Shown here: positions 1-11,339 of the stretch, in pieces
How positions within the stretch are numbered: the first letter of the stretch is position 1
Layout of the letters: each line of letters opens with the position of its first letter
From: Monoplex corrugatus
Taxonomy: Eukaryota > Mollusca > Gastropoda > Littorinimorpha > Ranellidae
Direction of reading: 5' to 3'
Length of the DNA stretch: 64,000 nucleotides
NCBI GenBank assembly: GCA_030674185.1
Contig: JAPXFY010000026.1
Span: forward strand, 57,273,210 to 57,337,209
Translations under genes and position numbers: made by a program
Notes under the pieces: model-generated
Told to the model about the DNA's origin: nothing
What the model saw: only the letters and a program-made list of their open reading frames with translations
Databases searched by the model: none

Positions 1-290
1 CTATCACTAGCATTATAGCAACAGAATAAGCTGGTGACAGCAGTATACATGTATTATTGTATACACAAGCAAGTCAGATTTCAACAGTGCAGAACAGCTA
101 CGATTCAACAAGAGGGCAGACTGGTGGAAGCAGAACCTAAAAGAAAAATTGCAAGACTCTTTCCCATGCAGTGCCTACAAAAAACATGCTCCTCCATTGG
201 AGAATTGGTCTTGCATTCCGCATGAAGACCCACAAGAAACAACATGCTGTCCGATCCACAAGAGAGTCCATTATCATCATTAGTAATAAA
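1..290 (+). mobile_element. LINE-C 3' coding fragment (decayed)
   Basis: This is a degenerate piece of the C-terminal end of a non-LTR retrotransposon. The conceptual translation, with frame changes, follows the same order as the copies at 1,960-2,540, 3,500-4,400 and 63,490-64,000: a tryptophan/serine stretch, a glutamine-rich stretch, then a terminal zinc-finger-like tail ending in M-K-T-H near position 225. Such a tail with paired Cys and His is common at the end of LINE ORF2 proteins of the jockey/RTE type in molluscs. No intact frame remains. The left edge is cut by the window. The clade assignment is inference. Confidence 0.5.
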
Positions 291-487
291 ACAACTGACA
301 CAGAAATGAGAAAGACCTATGGTTAGAACTAATAGAAGGACTAAGTATCGCAGTACTAAGTAACTAACACCACACACACCAGACATTAGATGAGATAGAT
401 CTACAGGTTGTGTGGAACAGGTATTTCTGGTTCTGGTTTTGTTGTTGTTGTTTTTTTGTGTCTTTTTGTTTGTTTGAACTGATTTTA

Positions 488-1452
488 TACAGATGACAAG
501 AAAGAAGCTATCCTCATTGGCAACCGTCAGAAACTTTCTCAGCTGCCTCCTCTTTCCCATTATGTAACACATCAGTCCCAATTTCTGATTCAGCTAAAAA
601 CCTTGGTGTCTACCTTGACTCTACCCTCTCCATGAACAACTTTGTTTCTCAAACTGCCAGATCTTGCTACTATCACCTCCATCGTATACTTACTATTTTA
701 AGCCTGATCAGGAAGTATCTTTCTGTCGAAACAACTGCAAAACTCGTTCTCTCCTTCATAGTGTCTCGCATTGACTATTGCAATTCACTTCCTGCCTTCA
801 CCATTCACATCCTACAACGCATTCAAAACAATGCTGCACGCCTTGTACTCAAAAAGAAAAAAGCTGACCACATCTCTCCTCTCCTGGCACAATTTCACTG
901 GCTCCCTGTATCAAAGCGCATACAGTACAAACTAGACACCATCTGCTACAAAAGCCTCAATAATGCAGCCCCCGATAACCTGTCAAGCCTACTTGAGATC
1001 TATGTTCCCTCACATACCCTCCGCTCAGCCTCCGATCCTCTCACTTTTCGCTTTCCATGCACTAAGCTCAATACCTATGGTCCACGAGCCTTCTTTGTTT
1101 CTGGTCCACTCTCCTGGAACAAACTTTGTCTCTCAGTCTGTCAGCAACCTACTTTTGTCTCCTTCAAGTCCGCTCTCAAAACTCACCTTTTCTCCTCTGC
1201 ATAAAATCCTGACCTCACTCAACCCCCACTGCAGCCTGTCTGAGTGTCTTCACTCGGTGTGGAATCACATTGTAATACATATTTGTATATAATGTTCTCT
1301 ATAATTTTCCATTGCTCTTCTTCTTTTTCCCCATTTATAGCCATGTGTGTGTGTGTGTGTGTGCATGTGTGCGTATGTGTATCTTCAGTGCTTAGATTTG
1401 GTTTCTATCAAGATTTTGCGCTATATAAATATTGTAATTATTATTATTATAA
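488..1452 (+). mobile_element. LINE-G (CR1/L2-like) 5'-truncated copy with 3' tail
   Basis: The 3' part of a CR1/L2-type LINE. The frame 632-1204 encodes the region downstream of the reverse transcriptase catalytic core, with the motifs SRIDYCNSLP, IQNNAARLV and HWLPVSKRI, which are typical of this clade. Upstream, 488-631 continues the protein (DDKKEAILIG, then SDSAKNLGVYLDSTLSMNNF) but in two frames, so at least one frameshift separates them. The last residues FKSALKTHLF are the usual C-terminal motif. The 3' untranslated region holds a short TG run (1347-1380) and ends in GCGCTATATAAAT followed by an ATT repeat, the usual 3' end of these elements. No catalytic domain remains, so the copy is dead. 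Confidence 0.85.
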
Positions 1453-1483
1453 TACATTATTTCATCCATAATGTGCAGGCAGT

Positions 1484-1775
1484 ATGCTGCTGCAGTAGTC
1501 TGCATACTCCCGTCAACGCTGGTGGTGGTGGTGGGGGGTGCTTGATGTTTTCATGTTTCTCTAAACACTGGACACTAACATGACTTCCTGGATCTAAAGT
1601 ACAAGAATGATTTTTTAAAAATGCACAGCTATGTTCTGCAAGCACATACACATGATGTGGGAGTAAACATAAAATCTCTACCCTTTAACCATTGGGCAGG
1701 AGGTATTCAGGCAGGACTGAATCCAGACATTCTGACTGGAGTCCGATGTCCTATCCACTTGACCATCATGCACTT
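1484..1775 (-). mobile_element. tRNA-derived SINE, copy 1
   Basis: Read on the minus strand from about 1,775, the sequence starts with a tRNA-like head: an A-box-like TGGTCAAGTGGATA and a B-box-like GGATTCAGTCC about 40 bases later. It then runs through a body that is shared in order with 54,165-54,460 (a run near the CTGCCCAATGG segment, a CATGTGTATGTG segment, then AGTATGCAGACTA near the 3' end). This arrangement fits a tRNA-derived SINE of molluscs. It lies immediately after the LINE-G tail. A duplication of target sequence was not found. Confidence 0.6.
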
Positions 1776-1959
1776 CAGGGACCACTGGACACTGGACACA
1801 ACACAGAGAGAAATGAGATCTACAGATCTACAGGTTGTGAGGAGAAGTATAATCATTATTAACAGGACAGTCCCATGGGAATTTCTCTTCACAAATGCAG
1901 ATTATGCTGCACATGTCAAAGGCTAGCTCTGCCTATGGAAGGCTATCAGGAGGTTGAGG

Positions 1960-2540
1960 CGAGACCATAGCATCAGGCTCTTGATAAAGACTGCTACAGT
2001 AAAGAGCATCCTGAGCATTCTCAGATTCTGTTGTATTGCTGTGAGATAGGACTACAGATGCACCGATGACATTCAACAGCTGGGACGTTTTTACCAAAGA
2101 TATGCAGCTTCATTGGAGATGACATATATTCTCCTAACCGAAGACAACCACATCACAAAGATGTTCCTCTAGAGTGCTGAAGCAAGGACATCATGACCAT
2201 AGAAGCCCACAAAAGCGATACAAGAACACTCTGAAACAGTGAAAGCCAGCCTCAACAGCTGCGGCATCAATACCACCAAATGGGAAAACATTCCTCCCGA
2301 CCAAATAAGCTGGTGACAGTAGTCTGTGCAGAGCACAATCAGATCTGAACAGCGCAAAGCAGCTGCAATTTAACAAGCTGGACCTGCATAAGCAAAACCC
2401 ATGGCTGCAAGACTCCTTCCCTGCAGAAGAACACGCACCTTTAGGACTGGACTTCTATTCCACATGAAAACCCACTGCAGGCACTGTAGACTGTTATGTC
2501 TTATCATCCGCCAGACTGACATAGTGACAGAAGTCCATCA
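1960..2540 (+). mobile_element. LINE-C 3' coding fragment, copy 2
   Basis: Degenerate LINE-C end in the plus direction. The translation in patches gives GRFYQRYAASLE, then NSCGINTTKWENIPPDQIS, then LLFHMKTHCRHCR, in the same order as in the other LINE-C copies. Several stops and frame changes are present. The 3' untranslated part (2,555-2,625) shares the phrase TTTGTGTGGAATAGGCATC with sequence downstream of copies 1 and 3. Confidence 0.55.
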
Positions 2541-2589
2541 TCATCACTAACATAACACAAACTAGACAGAACTAAGACAGAACTTCAGT

Positions 2590-2850
2590 TTGTGTGGAAT
2601 AGGCATCATCAAGAAGATCACTGACACAAGATCATTGGTAAGGAAGATTATGAAAAGACAGGCAACATTTATAGGCCATTTTATGAGGAAAAGGGAATTA
2701 GAGCATCTAGTCACAACAGGAAAGCTGGAGGGAAAGAGAGCACCAGGTAGACCCAGGGAGAAAATATTGGACAGATTTGCAGGGTGACTGAGGACAGAGA
2801 GACTGGAAGATGTGCTAGCGGAGACAAGGGATAGATCAGATACATAAGGA
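2590..2850 (+). mobile_element. LINE-A C-terminal fragment
   Basis: The frame from 2,614 encodes SLVRKIMKRQATFIGHFMRK followed by LEHLVTTGKLEGKRAPGRPR and a stop at 2,787. This is the C-terminal end of the endonuclease/reverse transcriptase protein of LINE-A, also present at 7.3, 8.6, 22.2, 34.2, 47.7 and 50.2 kb. The usual tail, an ATG/GAT trinucleotide run after the last codons, is replaced here by a long TG repeat. The catalytic part is missing. Confidence 0.75.
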
Positions 2851-2877
2851 GGGCCATGATGGTCATGAGGCATCATC

Positions 2878-3162
<285 letters not shown>

Positions 3163-3209
3163 GAGACATGTGTGCACATGCCTGGCATGTTTGTGTGTGT
3201 GTGGGAAAG

Positions 3210-3500
3210 GGAGGAGAGATTTCATGCATGTGTGTACATGTCATTGTGTGTGTATCAAAACTTGTAAAATTTACCAAACGATCCAGTACACTTACAAGTT
3301 TTTATTCCGTATAATTCCTTGTGATCTAGTGGTAAGTTAATTACCAATTTCTGGTTTGGTGCATACATTTTCCCAAGACCTTGCCAGGGTCTAGATATCA
3401 AGGGCAGCAAGCATACTTTGACACAGACTATTCGTACTAATACTTTACTAAAAGGTTGTGTGATATCGTTGACATGAAGATGGGAGTAATCATTTGTGTG
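3210..3500. other. No feature seen
   Basis: AT-balanced unique-looking sequence between the TG tract and LINE-C copy 3. I see no exon, no repeat unit and no element end in it. Confidence 0.5.
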
Positions 3501-4400
3501 TAAAAGGTATTGCTACTAACAAATTCCCCCTCCACATTTTAAAAATTCCATATGCTGACAGGCTTGCCAAAACAGATGCCTGGGTGTCCTGCTATACTGC
3601 TGTGAGACCTGGACACATCATACAGCTGGAACAGTTTCACCAAAGATGTTTGTGCACGATCCGCAACATCAACTGTTCAAGTAGCAAATAAGTGTCCAAG
3701 CTTCAAGTTCTGAAGAAGTATGAGTCTATGACTATCCAAGTACATAGTGTCTACTCAACAAAAACCAGATTTGTTGAACAAGAAACGCTGCCCACATTTT
3801 ACGGAATACAACTGCATCCCAAAGATATTCCTGTCCAGAGTTGAAGCATGAATACTGCAACCAGGTAAGACTTACAAAGCAAGCTAAGGATGCCACTTAG
3901 GCCGAACTCATCAGCTGTTGTATCAACACCACCACTGGGAAGACACTACCAGCAACAAAGTAAGCCAATGGCAGTAGCGCTCACAGGCACAGAGACCTAC
4001 CAGCAACAAAGTAAGCCAATGACAGTAGCGTTCACAGGCACAGAGACCTACCAGCAACAAAGTAAGCCAATGACAGTAGCGTTCACAGGCACAGAGACCT
4101 ACCAGCAACAAAGTAAGCCAATGACAGTAGTGTTCACAGGCACAGAGACCTACCAGCAACAAAGTAAGCCAATGAAGTAGCGCTCACACTAGTCACAGGC
4201 ACAGAGACCTACCAGCAACAAAGTAAGCCAATGACAGTAGTGCTCACAGGCACATCACATTTAACAGTGCAGAACATCAGCAATTCTATAGAACAAAGAC
4301 CAGTAGAAGCAGAACCCAAGGAGGCCTCTCCATGCAGTACCTGAGGAAGAGTATATACCTCCAGGATAAGTTGTATCAGAAAACCCATACTAGGTCATGA
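3500..4400 (+). mobile_element. LINE-C 3' coding fragment, copy 3, carrying a minisatellite
   Basis: The frame at 3,590-3,690 gives HIIQLEQFHQRCLCTIRNIN, the phrase LEQFHQRCLRxI being a hallmark of the region after the reverse transcriptase domain in jockey/RTE-like LINEs of molluscs. It continues in other frames to about 4,400. Between the segments that are adjacent in the other LINE-C copies sits the 51-bp array described separately. Downstream, 4,484-4,520 matches the LINE-C 3' untranslated phrase GATAGATCTACAG. Confidence 0.6.
3948..4260 (+). repeat. 51-bp minisatellite, about six copies, inside LINE-C
   Basis: Units start at 3,948, 3,999, 4,050, 4,101 and 4,152, and a last one near 4,210, each beginning ACCAGCAACAAAGTAAGCC. 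Being 17 codons long, the array stays open in one frame, which explains a spurious 96-residue protein. The fifth unit has a small insertion. The unit is the local LINE-C sequence amplified, because the single-copy equivalent is present in the 63.5-64.0 kb copy. Confidence 0.92.
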
Positions 4401-4584
4401 GGAAATGCCGAGACAGATCCGTATGTTGTATCATGTATGGAACAGGTGTCACTACTCACATTTTCAAACACAAAATAAACAAAGCTGAGATAGATCTACA
4501 GCTTGTATGGAATAAGCATCTCGGGAATGGGACTAAGAAGGACAGCCTGACTGATAGAAAAATGCCATCTGTTGAACTGGAAAT

Positions 4585-4900
4585 GCTTAGTCAGTGCTAT
4601 ATGTATGGAGACTTCCCCTCATAGCTACACAGCATTTGTTGGGCTGGCAAGGCTTAATGCTATACCTATGCAGACTACCCACAAGAGATGATATATCTAA
4701 TAAAATATATGTTGGGCTGGCAAGGTTTAGAGCTATGCCTATAGATAGAGACTTCTACTGACAGATAAACAACATCTGTTGGAATAGTGAGACTGGCCAT
4801 GCGGCATGACAGATAAATGACATCAGTTGGGCTGGCAAGGCTAAGTGCTATACCTGTGGAGACTGCCTAACCATATTGGTTACTTTTAGTTTCACTTACT
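4585..4900 (+). repeat. Degenerate repeat with GTTGGGCTGGCAAGG core
   Basis: Three diverged copies start near 4,637, 4,708 and 4,827 with the core GTTGGGCTGGCAAGG, followed by GCTATACCTATG-like and AGACTxCC-like words; a partial copy lies at 4,590. Spacing is irregular (about 70-120 bp). Confidence 0.6.
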
Positions 4901-5131
4901 TATTGTTAAGTTACCATGCAAGTATGCCTTTTTGGTTGATCACTAACTCACTGCAGACCAATATAAGTATTTCATATTAATACCACCCAAAAATATTAAC
5001 ATTTTCAAACTTAGACCTTTTGGCTAGTAGTTGTAATGTAACACAAAGATTTTGTTGACTTGTAATGTAACACAGCTCTGAAAGAAAAATGTTTGTACAC
5101 TAAAACTAGTAAAAGTTTTGAATATATATAT

Positions 5132-5181
<50 letters not shown>

Positions 5182-5281
5182 TACAGAGAAAATATCCTTT
5201 CCTCACACAGAACATCCCTGTCTCTAGCAAAAGCACAGAATAATAAACAACTTAACAAGGCTCTCTACTCTACTCTCTCTG

Positions 5282-5312
<31 letters not shown>

Positions 5313-6560
5313 GCATGGTTATGATGATGTAGTTAGTATATAAATGTAATGCAAATTCATGTAAATTTACACTCTGACACTTTAGCATAGCGTCAGCAGT
5401 TAAATGTATGGTATGGATCACATGAAGTGGATATTAAATATATAGTAAGTACTACCAACAATTACAACAACAAAAAATCAACGACTCCGACTCCAAAACT
5501 CCATCTCCTGTCTATTCCCCTGTTATAGTGATTTAATGCCAATGAATATTACATTTTCCAAGTTCTCAGTTTGATCATTCTCTCTCTATCTCTCTCTCTC
5601 TCAAACAAACAAACAAAAAACAAACAAACAAATACACACACGAACACACACACGCCTTTCTCCTCCTAGTCCTACTGAAGTCTCTTTCCTTTCTCAGACA
5701 GTCCAAGCCTGAGGTCATATTTACTTTCCACCTCTTTTCTCTGACAGTACGAAACTTATACTAGTTATACTAGCTGAACTATGTAAAAAGTGTGAAAATT
5801 TTATCTGAATTTGAACTATGTAGGCTAAAACACAGGCCTAGAATTTAAAACTTAAATCTGAAATGCGTCTAGAATACTACTTGGGTCTTTTCACCAGTAG
5901 TCTGCAACACTGCACTATGAATCATGAGTTGGGTGATTTGTTTATAAATCAGTGCTAACCTACAAAGTACAAGTTACAACTGGCAAGTCCACTTTTTGGT
6001 GGGCAGGATGGCAGGGGAAATGTTAGTCACTAAATGTTTAAAATTCCCTGTGAGGCAATATGCAAATCCTTTTTTTTTTTCAGAAGCAAGACATGAGAGG
6101 GGGTAAAAAGGGTGATAAACTCTGAGCAACTTACAAACAGTTGCCAAGATGGTTAGTGGCAAGGTTGGTTAGCAGAAAGATGAGATGTCTGAGCCTGTGC
6201 AAGATGACAAGTTCCCACTCCACGACATCAAAACTAGAAAGGGCAGGCTTTACAACACCTACAACAATCACATCAGTCATCTTCAGTTTAACTGTAAGCT
6301 CACCGTACATTCAATTTTTTTCCACATGACAATGAGACTATGCTAAAAACCGACATACACTGTTTCAACACTTAGTAAACACGCCCCAGAAAACGCTGTC
6401 TGCTAAGCCTAGCTCTAGACGATAAAGTTTTAACGCCGTATTTTATGCAACAGTGAATACCTACTTCGATAAATTTCAAATTAGACACAAAAATAATACA
6501 AAATGAAGTACAGATTACATTCAGTAAAACTCTTAAATGTCTTGTGAACAACAGAAAAGT
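4900..6560. other. Mostly featureless AT-rich sequence with three TC/AC microsatellites
   Basis: Compound (TC)n(AC)n tracts lie at about 5,137-5,181, 5,268-5,312 and 5,578-5,656. A short open frame at 6,141-6,329 could be read on either strand but has no convincing exon signals. If the golgin-like first exon at 6,616 is real, this stretch is its first intron, and the next exon was not found. Confidence 0.5.
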
Positions 6561-6568
6561 GTGCTTAC

Positions 6569-6616
6569 TCTCTTTTTTGCTGCTGCTATCTTATCCTTCT
6601 TCGTGGAGTCAGCCAT
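6569..6616 (-). CDS. Candidate first coding exon, golgin A2 (GM130)-like
   Basis: On the minus strand an ATG at 6,616 in a good context (CGAAAATGG) opens 16 codons, MADSTKKDKIAAAKKR, and stops exactly at a strong splice donor, AGA|GTAAGC. Golgin A2 proteins begin with a very similar short peptide: MAD, a few polar residues, then a KLAAAKKK basic stretch. That N-terminus binds the tethering factor p115 at the cis-Golgi. This is knowledge of the family, and the assignment rests only on this peptide. No second exon was recognised to the left, where the sequence is mostly retroelement debris, so the rest of the gene would lie beyond the window. It sits on the same strand as, and downstream of, the large Pro/Gln-rich gene. 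Confidence 0.5.
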
Positions 6617-6619
6617 TTT

Positions 6620-7070
6620 CGGCTTTGCTATGCGTGCGCAGCTTGACACGCAAACGGAAGTTTAGCTCTGAACAACAAATTGACAAATTTTTACGATAAG
6701 TATCTTAAATTCATTTAATCACGTTTTCCCATGGTTAAAGTTTTGACAAAATAATACAACAATATTGAGAAGAAGAAGAAAAAAATTACACAAATCTTCA
6801 TAGCAATTATATATAAGAATTAATATATTTGGTGATCGGACATTTTGAGTATGGATGTCATGTGTGGGCGGAGTGGAGGGGAGGGGGACCATAGAGAGTC
6901 GGGGAACACATAACAAGGTTGGCGTGCATCTGCAGTGGCAGACACGCGCGCCCGAGAGGGTAAAGGGTTTGCACGTCTGGCCTAGCAGACGACATGTGTA
7001 CACAACGTTTTTGACATACACCTCCCTCTGAAAATGGGAGGGGACACTTAGTGTGCTCATTGTCATGGTC
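6620..7070. other. Possible promoter region upstream of the 6.6-kb exon
   Basis: This interval holds several CpGs, for example around 6,625-6,655 and 6,940-6,955 (ACACGCGCGCCCG). It separates a minus-strand first exon from a plus-strand THAP-like fragment. No TATA box or repeat unit was recognised. Confidence 0.25.
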
Positions 7071-7072
7071 TG

Positions 7073-7297
7073 ATGGTGAGCTGTCATGCTAATAAAAACA
7101 AAGACGTTTTAGTTCGTATTGCTCATAGTAAATGTGTTTCTTTTCACAAACTTCCGAAACAAGGGGCAGGCAATGACGAATGGAGAAACAAAATTTTAAC
7201 TCATGAAATCAGTCGTGCTGATGTCAAGCCTCATCCCCAAGAATGCCATGATTTACTTCTGACAATTTCTAACATTTTTTTTTTTTCATATTGGTGA
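7073..7297 (+). pseudogene. THAP-like zinc-finger N-terminal fragment
   Basis: The frame starts with MVSCHANKNKDVLVRIAHSK and continues with CVSFHKLPK, then a W about 10 residues later and an ECHD near residue 60. THAP domains begin M-V-x-C, carry a second cysteine of the C2CH zinc site, then S-F-H-x-L/F-P-K, an invariant W, and end with C-x2-H. The order and spacing fit, although the usual tail after C-x2-H is lost and the frame runs into a T-rich tract. THAP domains occur in P-element-type transposases and in host DNA-binding proteins; which one this was cannot be told. It is cut off at about 7,300 by a LINE-A copy. Confidence 0.45.
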
Positions 7298-7303
7298 CGT
7301 CAC

Positions 7304-8180
7304 CTGTGGAGTTATCAAAGAGAAGGGAATTAGTAATGCTATATACATCCTAAGAACTCTCATAGAAAGGTCAGTCGAGTTGAGTATGGGTTTATGTTTA
7401 TGCTTTGTTGATTATACCAAGGCTTTTGATCGGGAAAGACATGAAGTGATCAACCAATTAGAAAGGCTCAGTGCGGTGTTTATGGACAAAATCTAAGGAT
7501 AAATAGCAAGAAGACTGAAGTCATGGTAATCGGTGAAAAAAAAAAATCCCCTCATGCAACATAACAACAAATGGCACAACATTGAGACAGGCTGGTAAGT
7601 TTAACAATTTCAGCACAGTCATTTTACCAGATGGCAGAAATAGCCAGCACAATCAGCCAAACTAAAACAGCACTCAAGAAAATGAAAAGCATTCTTACCA
7701 ACAAATGCCTATCAGTTAACATCAGGATGAGAGTTCTTGAATGTTATTGTTATAATTTATATATAACCGACACTGTTGTACGGAGGTGAGGCATGGACAG
7801 TCAACATGCAAAGTCAGAATAATTTTTTGGGAACTGAAATGTGGTTTCTAAGAAGAATGTTGAGATTTCCATGGACAGCAAAGAAACCAAATGAGACCGT
7901 CTTGAAGGAAGCAGACGCAAGAAGAATATTAATGAAGAAGATTAAGTAAAGACAAGCAACCTTTATAGGACATTTTATGACTATGAGACAAGAGAAATTA
8001 GAGCACCTGGTCACAACAGAAAAGCTGGAGGGAAAAAGAGTGCCAGGTAGACCCAGGGAGAAAATATTAGTTTCACAGAGAAGGTGGGGACAAGAAGGAT
8101 AGGATATATGCTTTCAGCAACAGATTGATATGGAGGGCCACAATTGACAGTGCCATGCGGCAGGGCACATGGTGATATGA
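7304..8180 (+). mobile_element. LINE-A copy, decayed, with partial reverse transcriptase
   Basis: Starts within the reverse transcriptase domain: KGISNAIYILRTLIERS, then CFVDYTKAFDRERHEV, the latter being the block with the first catalytic aspartate. A deletion then removes the part that would hold the YADD box. The remainder (NSKKTEVMVI, SILTNKCLSI region, C-terminal GRPREK-like region at 8,040) is spread over several frames with stops. The 3' end shows the family tail GCCATGCGGCAGGGCACATG followed by GATATGATGAT at 8,150-8,185. The copy is clearly non-functional. Confidence 0.85.
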
Positions 8181-8550
8181 TGATATGCATGAACAATAAC
8201 ATTTTTTGTGACAGCCTTCTAAGATGCTAGGTGTCTGACATAGGCCTACTGGTTTTTATTGTACTGTTTTGTCTCATTAACAAGTTTGTGCCTTTTGGCA
8301 GCATGCATGCTTGCGCAAGCACACTGCACACACATACTCTCACACTCACATGCATGCATGCATAGTTGCATACACACACATGGACTGATAGTAGGTCTAC
8401 ATTTTTTGTTTGTTTGATTACGTTGTTTTTAGTTGGCACAACAGAACAAAAAAACATATGGTAATTGTGCAATCAGCACAGCAGTGAAAAATTAATGTTC
8501 ATGTGAAAAAGAAGTTATTAGATTATTAGTACCCTTGATTAAAACTTGCT
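8180..8550. other. No feature seen
   Basis: Unique-looking sequence with a short ACAC/ACTCTCAC patch at 8,320-8,380 and a TGCATGCATGCATG run near 8,350. No exon or element was recognised. Confidence 0.5.
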
Positions 8551-8735
8551 AAGTCATCATTACAGTATGCCTTGTCACATGATTTTGGCGATTGTGACCC
8601 TTCATATGAATATCTTTTGTCATTGCAAGCATATCTTCTGCCCTCATTGTCCCCACCCACTCTGGAAGACTATCTAGTATTTTCTAACTAGGCCCTCCTG
8701 GTGCTCTTTTTCCCTCTAGCTTTCCTGTTCACCTG
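8550..8735 (-). mobile_element. LINE-A C-terminal tail, minus strand
   Basis: On the minus strand the sequence reads as the end of the LINE-A protein and its tail, with frame damage: GGAAAGCTAGAGGGAAAAAG (the GKLEGKR segment), then the GTRRxEDMLA-like region, then ATGTGACAAGGCAT and a short trinucleotide tail. It abuts LINE-B at about 8,730, as if the two elements were joined by insertion or deletion. Confidence 0.6.
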
Positions 8736-8975
8736 TAGGCGGCATCATTCTTGATTGTAGCCGCTGATGCATGCCCCGTCAGCGGTCTCCATCCCCTTGT
8801 GTCCACAGTCCTGTAGATTTCATCTTTTGGCAACTTCATCCACTTGGCCATGTTCTCTACATAGGAAGTCAGCGGTCTTCCTTGTTGTCTCTTGCCCTCC
8901 ATTTTGCCCTGGGCCACAGTCTTCATTACATGGCAGCTCTGATGTCTCATAGCATGTCCAAAGTATTTCATTTTC
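8729..8975 (-). mobile_element. LINE-B C-terminal fragment
   Basis: An open frame of 80 codons encodes MKYFGHAMRHQSCHVMKTVA, then QGKMEGKRQQGRPLTSYV and an IYRTVDTRGWR segment. The pattern K-x-x-Y-F-G-H, QGKxEGKRxxGRP, then W-R is the standard C-terminal region of endonuclease/reverse transcriptase proteins of RTE-like LINEs. It differs from LINE-A and LINE-D, so it is a separate lineage. Only the last part of the protein remains. Confidence 0.7.
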
Positions 8976-9213
8976 TTTTTCCTAACCAGGCCTAAAAGTT
9001 CAAGGAATCAGGCCTGATGACCACAGGGAAAGACCTGCTGGCTGCTTGGAAAGACAGTAAACCTGGGATCCTGTTTGGGGCATGTCAGACTTTGCTGAAC
9101 AGCAAAATGGGCTATGTCTGGAGCACCATGCCTGGCCACTTTCATGGCCGTTCAAACAACCCCTGTGATTGAAGACAGACCCCTTTGCTTGAAGAAATGA
9201 TTGTCGATTGGCA

Positions 9214-9238
9214 TATGTGTGTGTGTGTGTGTGTGTGT

Positions 9239-9273
<35 letters not shown>

Positions 9274-9275
9274 AT
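9214..9275. repeat. (TG)n microsatellite
   Basis: A TG run with a TTT interruption at 9,238-9,240. Confidence 0.95.
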
Positions 9276-9446
9276 GAAACAGCAAAGATTTGTCAACAGT
9301 GTGTAGAAACCTGTTTACCACTATCAGCCAACTGTGTTCGTTTCTTGTTTTCTCCAAGTACACTCGTAGCTGTGAATGCAATACCATCCAGTATTTGGAT
9401 GGTGGGGACGGTATTCAATAAAAAGCAAAATGTGAAAATGCATATG

Positions 9447-11165
9447 CTTCAATCATACCACACATCAGCAATCACATGGATCATATGCTTCAATCATACC
9501 ACACATCCGCAATCACATGGATCATATGCTTCAATCATACCACACATCCGCAGTCACATGGATCATATGCTTCAATCATACCACACATCCACAATCACGT
9601 GGATCATGCTTCAATCATACCACACATCTGCAATCACATGGATCATATGCTTCAATCATACCACACATCCACAATCACGTGGATCATGCTTCAATCATAC
9701 ACACATCCGCAATCACATGTGTCATATGCTTCAATCATACCACACATCCGCAATCACATGGATCATATCCTTCAATCATACCACACATACCACAATCACG
9801 TGGATCATGCTTCAATCATACCACACATCTGCAATCACATGGATCATATGCTTCAATCATACCACACATCCACAGTCACATGAATCATATGCTTCAATCA
9901 TACCACACATCCGCAGTCACATGGATCATATGCTTCAATCATACCACACATCTGCAGTCACATGGATCATATGCTTCAATCATACCACACATCCGCAGTC
10001 ACATGGATCATATGATTCAATCATACCACACATCCACAATCACATGGATCATATCCTTCAATCATACCACACATCCGCAGTCACATGGATCATATGTTCA
10101 ATCATACCACACATCCACAATCACATGGATCATATGCTTCAATCATACCACACATCCGCAGTCACATGGATCATATGATTCAATCATACCACACATCCAC
10201 ATGGATCATATGCTTCAATCATACCACACATCCGCAGTCACATGGATCATATTCAATCATACCACAACATCCACAATCATATGATTCAATCATACAAGAC
10301 ATCCGCAGTCACATGGATTATGCTTCAATCATACCACACATCCGCAATCACATGGATCATATGATTCAATCATACCACACATCCGCAGTCATATGATTCA
10401 ATCATACCACACATCCGCAGTCACATGGATCATATGATTCAATCATACCAGACATCCGCAGTCACACGGATCATATGCTTCAATCATACCACACATCCAG
10501 TCACATGGATCATATGCTTCAATCGTACCACACATCCGCAATCACATGGATCACATGCTTCAATCATACCACACATCCACAATCACATGGATCATGCTTC
10601 AATCATACCACACATCTGCAATCACATGGATCATATGCTTCAATCAAACCACACATCCGCAGTCACACGGATCACATGATTCAATCATACCACACATCCG
10701 CAGTCACATGGATCATAGGCTTCAATCATACCACACATCCACGTGGATCATGCTTCAATCATACCACACATCTGCAATCACATGGATCATATGATTCAAT
10801 CATACCACACATCCGCAGTCACACGGATCACATGATTCAATCATACCACACATCCGCAGTCACATGGATCATAGGCTTCAATCATACCACACATCCACAA
10901 TCATGTGGATCATGCTTCAATCATACCACACATCTGCAATCACATGGATCATATGATTCAATCATACCACACATCCGCAGTCACACGGATCACATGATTC
11001 AATCATACCACACATCCGCAGTCACATGGATCATAGGCTTCAACCATACCACACATCCACAATCACATGGATCATGCTTCAATCATACCACACATCTGCA
11101 ATCACATGGATCATATGATTCAATCATACCACACATCCGCAGTCACATGGATCATACGCTTCAAT
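9447..11165 (+). repeat. 41-bp minisatellite, about 42 copies
   Basis: Tandem units of 41 bp with the core CTTCAATCATACCACACATC and a GATCATATG end. Shorter variants of 34-38 bp lack parts of the core. Variant words (CGCAATCACATGG, CACAATCACGTGG, CGCAGTCACACGG) recur in ordered groups in the last 600 bp, which suggests amplification of multi-unit blocks. Three units make 41 codons, so all frames stay open and generate spurious proteins up to 325 residues. Confidence 0.97.
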
Positions 11166-11264
11166 CAATCAAAACACCTTTCAACAACATCTTAAGTCAT
11201 ATCACCAGTTTTTATTCAAACAAAGACAGGCCTACTGGTATACAGTAGGCCTACACATGGAGAT

Positions 11265-11336
11265 GTACACACCTCTTACAACCATTATGTACACACCCCT
11301 TACAACCATTATGTACACATCCCTTACAACTGCTAT
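11265..11336 (+). repeat. 24-bp repeat, three copies
   Basis: Three tandem units share the core TTACAACCATTATGTACAC, with small changes in the last one. Confidence 0.85.
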
Positions 11337-11339
11337 GTC

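Noticed and set aside
5974..6329. Exon on either strand around 6,190-6,300
   Set aside because: Both strands are open with borderline splice sites, but neither reading fits the golgin-like exon phase or shows a recognisable domain.
9201..11248. Histidine/serine/threonine-rich proteins of about 250-325 residues
   Set aside because: They are the translation of 41-bp units cycling through frames.
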